A DNA stretch of 64,000 nucleotides from Bedellia somnulentella (GCA_963576735.1 OY755171.1:2666001-2730000); one strand, 5' to 3'. Counted from the stretch's first letter, positions 34,249 to 45,913 are shown. Translations and numbers: made by a program. The notes: a model not told the origin generated them from the sequence alone.

Positions 34249-35690
34249 CTTTGACTATGAACACTATAGACAGAGTCATAATGCAACGGGAGAGTACCTC
34301 TTTTAGATAGCAATATTTTTCCCTGTAATGTTGCGATCACTAGAAAACAATTACCCCAAAATAGTATAATCACCATTCTAAAAGCTACTTTTTAATTTAA
34401 AATTGATTACGTCAATTTATTGTTACGTCGTTTTATTTATTGTAAAGGTTTACTGTTTACTATATTATTTCCTGCAATCATATAATTATACATACTTGCT
34501 CCTAGTATTATACAATCTTTTTTGTTTAATTTTACCATTTATACTGATGTTTAATACACCGTGAAATCTAAAGCATTTTACTAACTATCAGGGATGAATC
34601 TTCCCATGATTACGAATAAATTTTTGTACGGGACTAACTTTGTTACTGGACAAAAAAAACAGCTGTTCCATAAGTGCAAGTTATGTAAATATCATACGGG
34701 TCATCATGGGTATAGTGGGGTCTATGTTTGTATTTTGAAAAATAAAAGACAGCACTATTTTGTACATGAGTTTTATTGCATTATTTACTATTGACCTTTA
34801 AACAAAATCAGTTTCGTGTGAAAATTTCGAATTCATTCGTCTATTTCAGTCACATTTTTCAAAAGATGATGTATTCGTACATCTAAGTATTTTATATTTG
34901 GTTGATTTCCAATTGCATCTTCCAGTGGCCGCAATCCATTTTTCTCGTAGATTCGGGTCTTTAGGAAAACTGTAATGAATACGAAGAAATTAAATAAATA
35001 TAACAAATTTATTACTTACTAATTCCGTAGATAACAATTGGAAATCATTCAGCGTCGCTATAGCGCGACGAAATTCATAATATACTCACTCATTAACATC
35101 AGTTTACTAATTTGAAAATTTTACCCTAACGACAGGGTAGGATGAAAAACGTGAATTATGGGAACACTGAGATACTGCATATTTTTAGGTTATGCTATTA
35201 AAAAATTGCTCAAAATAACTAAAGAAAATCTAGTAATCTAGTTCAACGTAATTAACATTTGAATCACTTTTTTTCTGATCGCGCAATGTATTTATTATGT
35301 ATTTATCTGTAGAAAAACATTAAAAAACTCACTCACTTCAGAAAGTCAATCCTTCGATGTGTTTTTCGCTGCGGCTTCCGCAGCCAAGCACGCTACACCC
35401 AACCATACCTCACTAAATAATAAGTTTGACTAATGGAGTCTCTTTTATCACAATAACAATATACAAATGAATAAAATCTTTCTCAAAATCAAAAGAAAAC
35501 CAAAATCGCTCACAAGTCGACGCTTTGTTTGTCAAGCTTTAAAAGCGTGACATCAACAAAACGGGTTACGCGATAGAGATGACAATAAAGATTTTGTGTC
35601 TCTTTTTAACATATAAGAACTTAATTAAGGGCTTCTCTTTTTAAAATGGATGACGTAACATCGCTCTATCTATAGTGTTCATAATCAAAG
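34249..35690 (-). mobile_element. P-element-like transposon remnant with THAP domain, 8-bp TSD
   Basis: The terminal inverted repeats match over at least 27 bp: CTTTGACTATGAACACTATA at the left and CTTTGATTATGAACACTATA read inwards from the right. TCTTAAAC at 34241-34248 and 35691-35698 is a perfect 8-bp TSD. Two minus-strand exon-like segments inside encode a THAP DNA-binding domain, the N-terminal domain of P-element transposases. At 1442 bp it is too short for a full transposase (750 or more residues), so it is an internally deleted copy. Confidence 0.8.
34846..35406 (-). pseudogene. THAP domain of a P-like transposase, two exons, decayed
   Basis: Exon 1 begins ATG at 35406-35404 and reads MVGCSVLGCGSRSEKHIEGL then TF, giving the THAP C-x4-C start. 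A TGA follows (35340-35338) just before GTGAGT donors. Exon 2 starts at 34969 after a TTACAG acceptor and reads FPKDPNLREKWIAATGRCNW followed by KSTKYKILRCTNTSSFEKCD and a stop at 34848-34846. FPKDP and the REKWIAATGR-NW-KYK pattern are diagnostic of THAP. The expected second zinc-ligand pair (C-x2-H) is not intact. It lies inside a transposon with an 8-bp TSD, so transposase origin is more likely than a host THAP gene. Confidence 0.75.
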
Positions 35691-36096
35691 TCTTAAACAC
35701 ATATAATCCCCTAAAAATATCCCACCCACTCAAAAAGTCCCTTAACATACGCGGAAAGTCCCCAAATTGGTAACACTGCTTTAGTCGGTGCAGTGCTGCT
35801 AGATGTAAAAAAATATGTCACTAGCTAAAGCCGAGTATACATCTTCAAAGCAAATTAAGCTACATATTAGCGATATTAGCTCATTACACTAGTTTACAAA
35901 ATCCAACTTTTTGCCTGTTGCCGTGAATTTAATGGTTGGTAATATTTACTTATGTTTAGTTTTTATTAATTTTACCCTCAGTTTTATTTTTCTAGCTCGA
36001 GTTTACTTGTTATTAACTTTCTCATTTCTAAACATTTTTTAGTCGCTTAAGTACGTATTTTATTATGTTTATACAAATATTTAAAGTTTTCACGGC

Positions 36097-37036
36097 ATGA
36101 GTAGTTCAAGGAGACGTTGTATAAACAATCCAAACCATTTTTGTTACATATGCGGAGAATATGTGTTTGAGAAGTGTAGAAAAGCCATATCAGAGACACT
36201 TAAAATTGCTTATTTCTTATATTTTGGAATGTCGTTGGATAAAAATAACAAGTCTTGGGCTCCTGATTGTGCTTGTAAGTCGTGTATTGAATACTTAAGA
36301 TTATGGAAAAATGGTAAAAGAAGTTCTTTTAAATTTAAAACACCAACTATTTGGAAAGAACCGAAAAATCATCTCGACGACTGTTACTTTTGTAGCTTGA
36401 ACATAAACGGCTTAAACACCAAAAATCGAGCTAAATGGCAATACCCAAGTACTACATGTGTTCTGCGTCCAGTGCAGCAATCACCTGAACTTTCAGAGCC
36501 CAAAAATTTAACTGAACTCTTAGAACAAGACTATGAAGAACCAAGCACATCACAAATTGATTCTGATTTCGAAAGTACGCCAGGTGAGCCAAAATGTTTT
36601 ACACAAAATGAGTTGGATGATTTTGTAAGAGACTTAAATCTTTCTAAACAAGCTGAATTGCTGGCTTCGAGACTGAAAGAAAAAAATTTGCTATCTCCAG
36701 GCACTAAAATAACTTTTTATCGAGAAAGAGAATAAAAAATCTGAAAATTATGTTGAACTTGTTGAAGACCTGCTTTTACAATTAAGAGATATGGGATGCA
36801 ATATGAGCATAAAACTTCATTTCCTCTTCAGTCATCTGGACAGGTTTCCGGAAAATTTAGAAGATATGAGCGAAGAACAGGGAGAGCGTATGCATCAAGA
36901 TTTACGTGTCATGGAAAAACGTTATCAGGGTTTCTGGGATATAAATATGATGTCTGACTACTGCTGGTCTCTGATACACCATTTCCCTATGTCTACACAA
37001 TTAATGTATTTTTCAAATAAATATGCTTTTAGGTAA
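36097..37036 (+). pseudogene. Multicopy arthropod zinc-cluster protein, central part deleted
   Basis: Two pieces of one protein. 36097-36735 (212 codons) is the N-terminal part: CYICGEYV, a CACKSC cluster, CYFCSLNINGLNTKNRAKWQ, and an acidic stretch ending TKITFYRERE before a stop. 36728-37036 in another frame gives ENYVELVEDLLLQLRDMGCN, MSIKLHFLFSHLDRFPEN, EEQGERMHQDLRVMEKRYQG and WDINMMSDYCWSL, the C-terminal part. In the complete relatives I recall from insects, several hundred residues lie between these pieces, so this copy has an internal deletion at the FYRERE junction. The function of the family is not known to me. Its many copies suggest association with mobile DNA, but I found no clear terminal repeats here. 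Confidence 0.75.
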
Positions 37037-37497
37037 ATACACGTTTTTTTCTGTTTAAACCGCATTTAGCTGAAACTCAAAAACTAGAGCTGTTAAAAAA
37101 AAACTACTAATAGTTTTAAATATAGTTCAATATGAGTAGTCAACAACAGCTTAAAAAATCCCAGCAACATATGTACTGTAAACTAGTGTTATTAGTGCAA
37201 TAAAATGGATTAACAAGTCGATGACTGTCATTAACAAAATTATGGTTGATTAGAATTTATATTTCTTAAATCTTCGCCATGCTCTAGCTAGCAAAGATAT
37301 TACCGACTCAAAATTCAGGAACATAGCGATTATGGCGGTACTTATTTTAAATATTTTAAATTACGGTATTTTTAAATTCTGTTGTGTTATTTTTTTAAAT
37401 GAGTAACCATTTCATAATTTAACTGAAAGGCGTTTGCTGGCTATGGCCTGTGCGTTTTCACCTTGACGTTTTATCATTTGGGCAACTCTGCTGAGGG

Positions 37498-37897
37498 CAC
37501 TGACCTCCATTATACTATATAAGTACGCTGGACTAATTATAGGCCGGGTGACAGTGAGGCGATTTGATTTTCGCCATTTTGGCGCTTACGGCAGCAGTGA
37601 AGGAACAAGGAACTAATAAAAGAGATGGGACAGTAAGATATAATATATCGATAAAATGTTTCTGCTAGGAAAGGCTAAGTTTTATCGAAACGAAACTTTA
37701 CAGCACTATTGATTTATAATTGTTTCTAAAAACCATAGATATATTATGCTTTATGGTAAAAAAACACTGGCCATTTTGCAGTTTACGTCGTATTTAGTTC
37801 CTCGTTCCTTCATTGGGGGCGCTTCAAATTGGCACAGTAAATATCTGTCATTTTGATACCTATCGTTAGTCCAGCGTACTTATAATGGAGGTCAGTG
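37498..37897. mobile_element. MITE, 400 bp, long inverted arms, perfect 8-bp TSD
   Basis: CACTGACCTCCATTATA at the left; the right end read inwards gives CACTGACCTCCATTATAAGT. A 6-bp CTATAT insertion interrupts the left arm, after which both continue AAGTACGCTGGACTAA. GCTGAGGG at 37490-37497 and 37898-37905 is an exact TSD. The arms stay complementary deep inside (GAAGGAACAAGGAACTAA against its complement). It has no coding capacity; the TSD length fits hAT or P superfamilies. Confidence 0.9.
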
Positions 37898-38078
37898 GCT
37901 GAGGGCCATCCCGATGTTTAAAGGTGTGTTAACCTGACCTTAATCGAAAAAAGAATGGGAGGAATGGTCTCCTGCCTGACCAGTGACCAAGTGTGAGGGT
38001 AATGTCAGAAGTAATGAAGGGGTTCTATTTTAGAACGGTCCGGTCGGAGGCCATATGTAGCATAGTATGTATATAAAC

Positions 38079-38170
38079 TTTCACGGAATACGTTAAAATT
38101 CCCTAAGTCGCAATTATCGGCACCCGCGGGAGTAAATGGGTTATCATTATTCTAAGCCGCCACTACACAC
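38079..38170 (-). repeat. SINE-A, head and tail joined by an internal deletion
   Basis: The minus strand reads GTAGTGGCGGCTTAGAATAA, CCCATTTACTCCCGCGGGTG, then jumps to AAGTTTATATACATACTATG. The central 130 bp is missing. Confidence 0.55.
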
Positions 38171-38814
38171 TATCAACTAATTTATTTTGATTACTCGTAT
38201 AATCGATAAGGCGGGACTACAATCACAAGGGCAGGTATCGCCCATACAAAAGTTAGTGCAATACCTTTACAATACAAAACAATGTAACATTGAGTTTGTA
38301 GCTTTTGTTATTTATTACAGTCAAGGTTGGTTCCACACCAGGTTTTCTATCCCTCTGCTGATGATGTATCCGAAAAATCCCCCCATTTTTCCTTATTTTC
38401 TGCATCCGAATTTGATTTTAAACAATTGTAAAATGAGACCTTTAAATTCAAAAGAGTTAATTATCTGGTTGTTATGATCTCTAATGAGAATTTACTGTGA
38501 AATTTTAGGTAATTTTTCACCTGTGATATTTTTAAACATGACCCGTCTAACTGGTTAAAATCGCACTCATAAAAAATCGGCAATACCTGAAGGTAACAGG
38601 ATAGAAAAAGTGATAAGTTTAATAGAGTAAGGATTACAAGAGGTTGTTAGAAAAATATATCACCAACATTTATTTTGAAAATATCGTAAAATATTTTGGT
38701 ATCAATATAATAGGTGCTATTGATGTAACTTATCTATATTTATTATTGTTGGTGTACTGTTTTTCTTGCGCCTAATGACTTCTTTCTATCTTTAATTATA
38801 ATCTTTATATACTT

Positions 38815-39030
38815 ATGTAGTGTTGGTTTAAATTATTACTTATACATCACTTACCGTGGCCTGGGTGTCGTACAAGGAGACTTAGGAGTTTGAGGTTTTT
38901 GAAGTGTTTTTTGGGCGATGAGGATGGAGACCCATAACCAACATCCTTTGTTTTACATTATTTTCTGTATGTAACTTCCAAAAGTGGCTAAATTATTTCC
39001 ATATCTTGGCATTTATAGCCGTGAAAATAG
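38815..39030 (+). repeat. SINE-A, diverged
   Basis: GGTGTCGTACAAGGAGACTT, TTTTGGGCGATGAGGATGGA and TAACTTCCAAAAGTGGCTAA in SINE-A order, ending TTTATAGCCGTGAAAATAG. Confidence 0.65.
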
Positions 39031-39189
39031 TTGCGTAGGTTCTTATTTTATTAACTTGTTACGTAATCACCAAATAGCGCTACTTTAAATATATCTACCA
39101 GATGTCACAAAATGATATACTTTATGTTTTTTAGTTACCGCAACGAAAGAGTTAATATTTAACAAATGTATTGAAGTCTTACAAACACA

Positions 39190-39410
39190 CAACACTCACG
39201 CCATTAATCCCCATTTGGATTAGCAAAGGCTATCGATTGCCAATATGTACGATTCTGGAAAACGTCTCCAGCTACATTCATACAAGCTTCTATTATTCAC
39301 GGTCGGGTACCTGAGTTTTTGAGCATATTATCTATTAACGTGTCCTTCGTGGTCGTTCTTTAACGAGATTACCACCCACATTTGCTCTATATAAATCTTG
39401 CTTTTTATCT
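39190..39410 (-). mobile_element. RTE-like LINE, 3' end
   Basis: The minus strand matches 8546-8800: TATAGAGCAAATGTGGGTGG, AATAATAGAAGCTTGTATGA, CAGAATCGTACATATTGGCA and GGGGATTAATGGCGTGAGTG. It is one of the longer 3' fragments in the window. Confidence 0.7.
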
Positions 39411-40204
39411 CTTTTAACCACATCCATTCTCTTTTAATCATCCATATGCTTAACCATCTTATCATCCCTTTTTAGGGTTCCGTAGCCAAATGGCAAAAAC
39501 GGGACCCTTATAGATTCGTCATGTCTGTCTGTCTGTCCGTCCGTCCGTCCGTATGTCACAGCCAGTTTATTCCGAAACTATAAGAACTACATTATTGGAA
39601 ATTGGTGCGTAGATGCCCAACTAGCACATAAGCTTTAAAACAAACTGTATATCGTTTGTATATCGGTTCCGTTTGAGAATCTACGTGTTAAGAATACCTG
39701 TAGTAATAGAGTTATAGAGTGCTCTAACTCACTTATAACCACGAAAGAGGCCCACGATTTTAGAGGCTAAGGTTCTAGAGAGGTTACAGAGCGGTGGTAT
39801 ATAGGTGCTAAAGTACCTACACAAGAGTGTTTATTCATTCTCAGTTATAGCTTCAACCGGTATAACTGCGGTCGTGATGAATTAGTTAACACTATGGGCT
39901 ATAGAAAAACGTCAGCTAAGAATTATTTACCATTAAAAACTTTATTAGACCTATTAAACAGTTGTATATATGTCACTTTGAAGCGTATTAGTTATGTAAA
40001 ATATTCTCAAGTAAGTATCATGCCGCTACTTGAGTATATTTACTAACCAATTGTATTTAGTTCTATAATAAAATTGTGTACCAGATCTAGTGTAACATCA
40101 TGGCGAGATAATAATTGGCAGAAGGATAGTAAACATATAAGTATTCAAGTTATTGTGAAGTGAAAACGATCTGCCGTTGTGATTTTACGGTAAGTGTATA
40201 CCAT

Positions 40205-42496
40205 TGCAATGATGTAATAAAGAGGCGTGTTGCTTGGTTGAATGTAGGTTTATTACTGCTTAATACTTATGACTAACATACAATATATAATGGCAAGAGG
40301 GGGACAAGATGCACTCACACTACACCACACCTTCCCCCTTTGCAAATAAAAAATATTTATTAATAACATATTTTTTTAAAGAAATTATTATCTATAAATC
40401 TATTTACTAAAGTACTACAATATCAATTAGAGTGAAATGTCAAATGAAAAAAAATCTTTTTAGAACTTGTTTATCTATTTAATAAAACTTAACTACTATA
40501 CTTAATTAAATCAATTAGTAAAATCCGGGATAAATCTATCAAATCGTAGGCCAAACGATTTGCTGCGTAATCACACAATCAAGTAAATTTTTAAATACAT
40601 GCCATAGTACTGTTATCACATAAAGTTTTTTTTATACATTTCAACTTTGTAATAGTCATTAACTTTATTATATTTCATTATGTTTTTATAATATTCTCTC
40701 TTATATTTTTATCACATATTTAAAATAGCTGTGGACAACCATGCTTCCTTCTCAAGTCATATATTTATTTATTCTTCATCTTTTATCAAGGTACACTAAT
40801 AACATTATTCGGTCGGCCGCCCTTTTACACATTTATTATTCATTTATTTAACTTTATCTCAAGGTACAAATATTTCTTATTACATTACATGCGCATTTAT
40901 ATACTTATACTACAGTCTCTCGCTTTTAACATTCTTACGATGTCCAATTTTCTTCACGAAGGGTATTCAACCGCGTCATGATCAGATAAAAGGATTCAGA
41001 GATCTGCTTTGTACCTTGGTGTACCTTGTATGACTGAATATACTACTTTCAAAAACCTTCCGTTATTCTTACATTCAATATTTCGTTATCAATTGGTAAA
41101 TAATCGAAATAACATTTGAGTGATCAAGTCAAATGAACATCAAAAACTTATCAATTGAAACTACCATACTACAAACTGCATTTCATAAACTTTCAAATCC
41201 ATCTTACTAACTTTGGCTACATTCCATTACCTTTTTAAATCATAACAATCACATCACGTTACCATCTCAATCATACCGCACACAGCGATGACTTCATAGA
41301 ATTCTTCATGCCATATATGTATGCAACGCTATCTCTTCAAACGCCTTACTAAAACATACGCGAATATTAGCCTAGCAACAGCCATATGAGAACACCTCTT
41401 TTTACCTAAATTCTTAACTTTATCCTTCAATAAACCTCATTTTCATGTTTTTCAATAATATCAATTCATTTGACTTTACTAACAGATTTCCTTTCATTTC
41501 CACCATGCTAGTTTAATATTTTCTTTTACAATATATATCCACTTCTTTTCTTTGACAGTATCAACATTATTTTGATAAAACCTTTATCATAAATACTGCA
41601 TAGCTCGGAAAGGCTAATAACATATTCAATGCAAACATAATAAACACTAACACATTTTTTCAATAACTAAGTTATTTACGTTTTGCATATCACTTTTATT
41701 ACATTTATTCTTCCAACGTTAATTTAAATTGATTCTTAAGTGCACAAAGTATAGTAATAATATAATAATATATTGTTATATTAAAAATAATTATTTTACA
41801 GTTTTTATTTATTAAATATTTTAATTGAATTAACAAAATTGACCTAAATAATGAAATTACTTCTACTTCTACTTTTATTTTAATTATTAGGAATGATATA
41901 CTAGTTTAAAAATAAACTACCGATAAAACTAAACCTTAATGCGATTTCACTTTTTTTTCACACACGGGCTCCATTAATAGTCTTATAATTCAGCCATTTC
42001 AAGATTTTCTTGCCAACGAAAGACATCCATGTGAGGGTCACTTCATCTGAGGTAAGTCGGCAGCAGTCCATGCTGGTATGTTCGGGATATTTTTTGGGAT
42101 TATCCTTTTCATTATAATAATGTTTAGTTTGGAAAAAACTTTTCTTCAGTTAGAGTCTCTTCACCTAAAACGGATATTGGTTGGTGTGGTATCATATTAT
42201 AACTGCGGGACCACGTCACTATTTGTCGAAATGTTTTAATTAGCACTTATAGTATTTTCGTTGCACTTGTTATTTTCAGAGTTATTATACTTCACTTCAA
42301 CACTTAATAATAAAAACAATGTCTGTACTCGTGCGCAGCGCAGCCGCGTGGCCGCACTGGCAGGGTCGCCATGCAATGATGTAATAAAGAGGCGTGTTGC
42401 TTGGTTGAATGTAGGTTTATTACTGCTTAATACTTATGACTAACATACAATATATAATGGCAAGAGGGGGACAAGATGCACTCACACTACACCACA
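40205..42496 (-). mobile_element. Non-autonomous LTR retrotransposon with identical 125-bp LTRs
   Basis: The direct repeats 40205-40329 and 42372-42496 are identical over 125 bp as read. In minus orientation each starts TGTGGTGTAG and ends ATTGCA. A primer-binding site TGGCGACCCTGCCAGTG follows the 5' LTR directly (42371 downwards) and a polypurine tract AAAGGGGGAAGG sits just before the 3' LTR (40330-40341). CCAT at 40201-40204 and 42497-42500 is the 4-bp TSD. The 2042-bp interior has no gag or pol, so the element must use enzymes from elsewhere (TRIM/LARD type). Identical LTRs imply recent insertion. Confidence 0.92.
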
Positions 42497-43387
42497 CCAT
42501 GTTTTCCATCTCAATTTTAACGCGCTTGGAATTTATTAAAGATTTCCATAAAATTTCAAATTAAACATATAATGAATAACATAGACACTTAAATTTTTTA
42601 CCATTTTTTGTATTTTTTTGTAGTTAGTAGCATTTTAAATAAAGTGGCATCAATGGAATGAAAAAATAACATGAGTAATGAAGTATTTTGTTTTCAAATA
42701 TTGAATAATTCAGTCAATTTATAGGTTAGTTCAACAAAACAATGGCGAACTTACATTGAAGGTTTTTGTCGTCACTTAAGACATCTATTACACTTTTTGT
42801 GATACAACATCTTTAGTCAAGAATATTGTGCAGGCTTTAGTACACTTAGCAGTGCAATAATAGACTTAAATAATTACACTTATTATAGCCAAGACACTAC
42901 AACCGGCTAAGCATTTTACAAACTGACTGGATTGGGGTTCTTCAATGAAGGAATCAATTATATACCTGTTGTTTTTTTCTTTTCAGACTATTGGCGGTCT
43001 CCTCACAAATATTAGCCTCTTCACTCAGTTTCCATTCGTATTCAAAGAGCTTACTTAAGAAATACGTCTATAAGTACTTGGTCATAATAAATCAATCTAG
43101 CCTAATGCGGCTTATTTCATACATATTTAAGTATCTAAAGGTTATCTGAATATTTTTTGTAACGATGTGTGATACATAATTTATTTGACACAACAATGTT
43201 TTTCTTTATTATTTTATATTCGCAAGTCCCATGATTAAATCCCCAAAAGTGGCAGTCAAAACTTAAAATTCGACAATCCAGCAGGAACTGAAACATGAAG
43301 ACTGATTACAAGACATATATATACATGTCCGTGAGCGTTATAGTTCAATAAATATAACACCGCTTCGTAATATCTCTTATGTTTATG

Positions 43388-43500
43388 CTGTATATCCCCG
43401 AAGGGGTTGGCAGAGGTATATATACTTCTAAATATCACGTAACATTGACGTCACGTGAATAAAAATTGGTCAGTGCTATTCAAAGCCAACATCACACAAT
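43388..43500 (-). repeat. SINE-B fragment followed by a SINE-A head fragment
   Basis: TATATCCCCGAAGGGGTTGG and ATATCACGTAACATTGACG are SINE-B on the minus strand; CAGTGCTATTCAAAGCCAAC at 43471-43499 is the SINE-A head. Both are truncated. Confidence 0.5.
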
Positions 43501-44809
43501 TAAGATACTTAATGACCTTTTATTTCACTCTTAGCTAGTAGCTGTGTAGTGTGGGAGATTCCTTTTTTCTTGTTCTACGGAACCATGTTGTTATGCCTCC
43601 ACTCGAACTTGACCAAAATTGCTCGTATTAGGGCTATTTAAATTTCTGCTTTGTAGCGAATCTTCTTTATTTTTCGTAACTACTGGAACAACATAATCTA
43701 ATAGGATATTATCAAAACTATTTGATGGTTTTGGGTCATTCGTACCAATATTACAGAATCCAAAAAGTACGACTTTCCTGTTGAATATATTAAGGCCTGC
43801 CTCGGAGTGTTAATAAAAGTCCATAGTTTTGTCTAACACTATTACTTTTATAATATCTTTAAAGTGTACCTGCCTAGCGCAATTTGCTTTAATAAAGTGA
43901 ACATTACAGCTTAAATCTATATAAATGAGTTGTTCAACACTTTTAGTATTTTGAGTTACTATACTCTTGACCAACTCTCTTTTACAACCAATACCTGCAC
44001 CTTATATTCAATATAATACCTAAAGACTTATAAGACACTCCGCGGCAACAACTACACAACAATAAGTGTTAACGTGAGTCAGCGAGCACTGTTGTGTAGA
44101 TTTAGGTGCTACAAACAGGTTTGGGCTATAACATCTTAACGGTACTTGCTGCGATTAGCACTATTCTAACTCTAAAAACTGTTTAACACCGTTCATTAAA
44201 GTTTTAGAACCACTGTTGGAGCTAAATTTATTTTCTAACTCCTCTATAACATTTTAAGTTAGAACTGAGATAATTATTACTCATTTAAACAGAGTAAAGC
44301 TATATTAAAACCTGCAATTGACACCAAAATGTTAGTTGGGTGTATTCTGTAAACCGCATTAAGATTTTAAAATAAAATCTGAAAAAAAAACCAAAATTTT
44401 TAGGGTTCCCCATACATAGAACTGAAACTCAAAATTTTTTTTTTCATCAAACCTATACGTGTGGGGTATCTATCAAAAGGTATTTGAAAATGATGTTGAG
44501 GTTTCTTATATCATTTTTTTCAAAACTGAATAGTTTGCGCGAGAGACTTTTTCAAAGTGCTAAAATGTGTGTCCCCCCCCCGTAACTTCTAAAATATGGG
44601 CATGATAATACTGAAAAAAATATATGATGTGTATTACTATACAAACTACTAACGAAAATTGGTTTGAATGAGATCTAGCCCGTAGTTCTATTTTTAAACG
44701 TCATAAATCAAATTACTTACCTAATTTGGCTCCCATGATTTTCACACAAACGGGATTTTATATATATATGATAGTACGGAACCCTTAGTGCGCGCTTGGC
44801 CGGTTTTTT

Positions 44810-45179
44810 CTATATTTCTATATTTTTGGAATCTTATCTTTCACATTCACACCACACCTTTCACGAGCATTCGATTACAAAACTTAACATAAATTAGTAT
44901 TCATCTCTACTGCAATTTACCGCTAAATAAAAAATATGAAATTACAGATGTACATATTTATCTATATCAGTGTTAATATTAGTGAAGGAAATACACTGAA
45001 AATGTGATAATTCCTCAGATTATAAGATCGAGCTAGATCGCTGGATTACCAAGCAAATGTAATCGTTATCACTATTTGCCTTTGTCAATGTCATTGTTGT
45101 AATGTAAATAAGCACATCTCTCTTCAAAACTCAATGCTGTTTTCAAATAGACATATGGAACTTCCTTTATTCAATTGTG
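44810..45179. other. Short intergenic stretch
   Basis: A+T-rich sequence without a recognised gene or repeat. Confidence 0.5.
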
Positions 45180-45495
45180 TGCTGTTTAGTGTCAGCTTAG
45201 AATAGCACTTACCCATTTCATTCAGCGACTGTCGTAAAAGGCGACTTAGGTGATGACACTCATCACTAATGATGCACCCACTCAACTTCGGAAAGGCTGA
45301 CGTCCGATTTTTGAATTGAGTATTCAAGCTGAGAACGACTTAAGTATCGTTCTGTCTCATTTAACTGTCAAGATTTCAATGCGACAGAACGATACTTAAG
45401 TTGTTCTCAGCTGGAATACTCAATTCAGAAATCGGGCGTGAGAGTTTTCTAATTCTGAGACTAATGCTAACTTTTTTGGAATTTATAACTGTGAG
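45180..45495 (+). repeat. SINE-A interrupted by a foldback MITE
   Basis: GCTGTTTAGTGTCAGCTTAG, GACTGTCGTAAAAGGCGACT and GGAAAGGCTGA form the left part. After the insertion the copy resumes TGAGAGTTTTCTAATTCTGA and ends GGAATTTATAACTGTGAG. Confidence 0.7.
45301..45438. mobile_element. Foldback MITE, 138 bp, 3-bp TSD, inside a SINE
   Basis: The left arm CGTCCGATTTTTGAATTGAG, TATTCAAGCTGAGAACGACT, TAAGTATCGTTCTGTC is almost perfectly complementary to the right arm, which ends TGAATTGAGTATTCC (read inwards). The loop is about 25 bases. TGA at 45298-45300 and 45439-45441 is the TSD, and removing the element restores the SINE. A 3-bp TSD fits the PIF/Harbinger type. Confidence 0.85.
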
Positions 45496-45913
45496 AAAAA
45501 CAAATTATGGCAAATATTAGATTTGGGATGGCTGCGTAGTGTAGTGGCGGGTCCGAAAGCACCACATCTACTCGTGTATGTATCGTACGAGGTGACCTAT
45601 GGTACGAGTCTATTTATAATTCATAGGGATGTTCCTCGAAACTCATCTCTGACAGAAGAATCCGTTATTTTACCATCTTTGATAAGATCTAGAAAAGTAA
45701 TTGACAAATTCCATATTTAGAATTCTCTTCCTAGCCAAGGCAATTAACATGGCGTGTGTATTAATGTAGTTTAATATGTTCGCTATAGTATGGTACGATA
45801 AAATAGGGATCTAGAGTTTGTTCAGTGATGGTTAGGCGATGTGCAGACCCGTCACCAATTATGGTGTTGTGCTTCTTCCCTCGCAAAGTAATTTTCGATC
45901 TTTTGTAACTTCA

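Larger units (their letters stand above)
39616..44340. mobile_element. Unclassified insertion with CCCAACTA termini, itself carrying an LTR element
   Basis: It begins CCCAACTAGCA and ends with the inverted TGTTAGTTGGG (10 of 11 positions pair). It interrupts the GGGTTCCGTAG repeat so that TG at 39614-39615 and TG at 44341-44342 look like a 2-bp duplication. Removing the nested LTR element and its TSD leaves about 2429 bp without a recognised coding region. A DNA transposon is the simplest reading, but the short terminal repeat leaves the class open. Confidence 0.55.
39473..44808 (+). repeat. GGGTTCCGTAG-type dispersed repeat, split by a 4.7-kb insertion
   Basis: The left part (39473-39615) starts TTTTTAGGGTTCCGTAGCCA with a CTGT/CCGT run and stops at GTAGATG. 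The right part (44341-44808) resumes TGTATTCTGTAAACCGCATT and includes GGGTTCCCCATACATAGAAC, GTGTGGGGTATCTATC, TTTGCGCGAGAGACTTTTTC and ends GTACGGAACCCTTAGTGCGC then TTGGCCGGTTTTTTC. The outer GGGTTCCGTA and TACGGAACCC are inverted ends. I recognise this family as very common in moth genomes; its class is unclear to me. Confidence 0.75.

Noticed and set aside
38187..38477. 96-codon open frame
   Set aside because: No recognisable domain, no splice or promoter support, A+T-rich codon use like the background.
39473..44808. Integrated virus as the source of the GGGTTCCGTAG repeat
   Set aside because: No viral gene is present; the sequence is a familiar non-coding dispersed repeat split by other elements.
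45523..45720. 65-codon open frame
   Set aside because: No known protein; it probably belongs to repeat-derived sequence.
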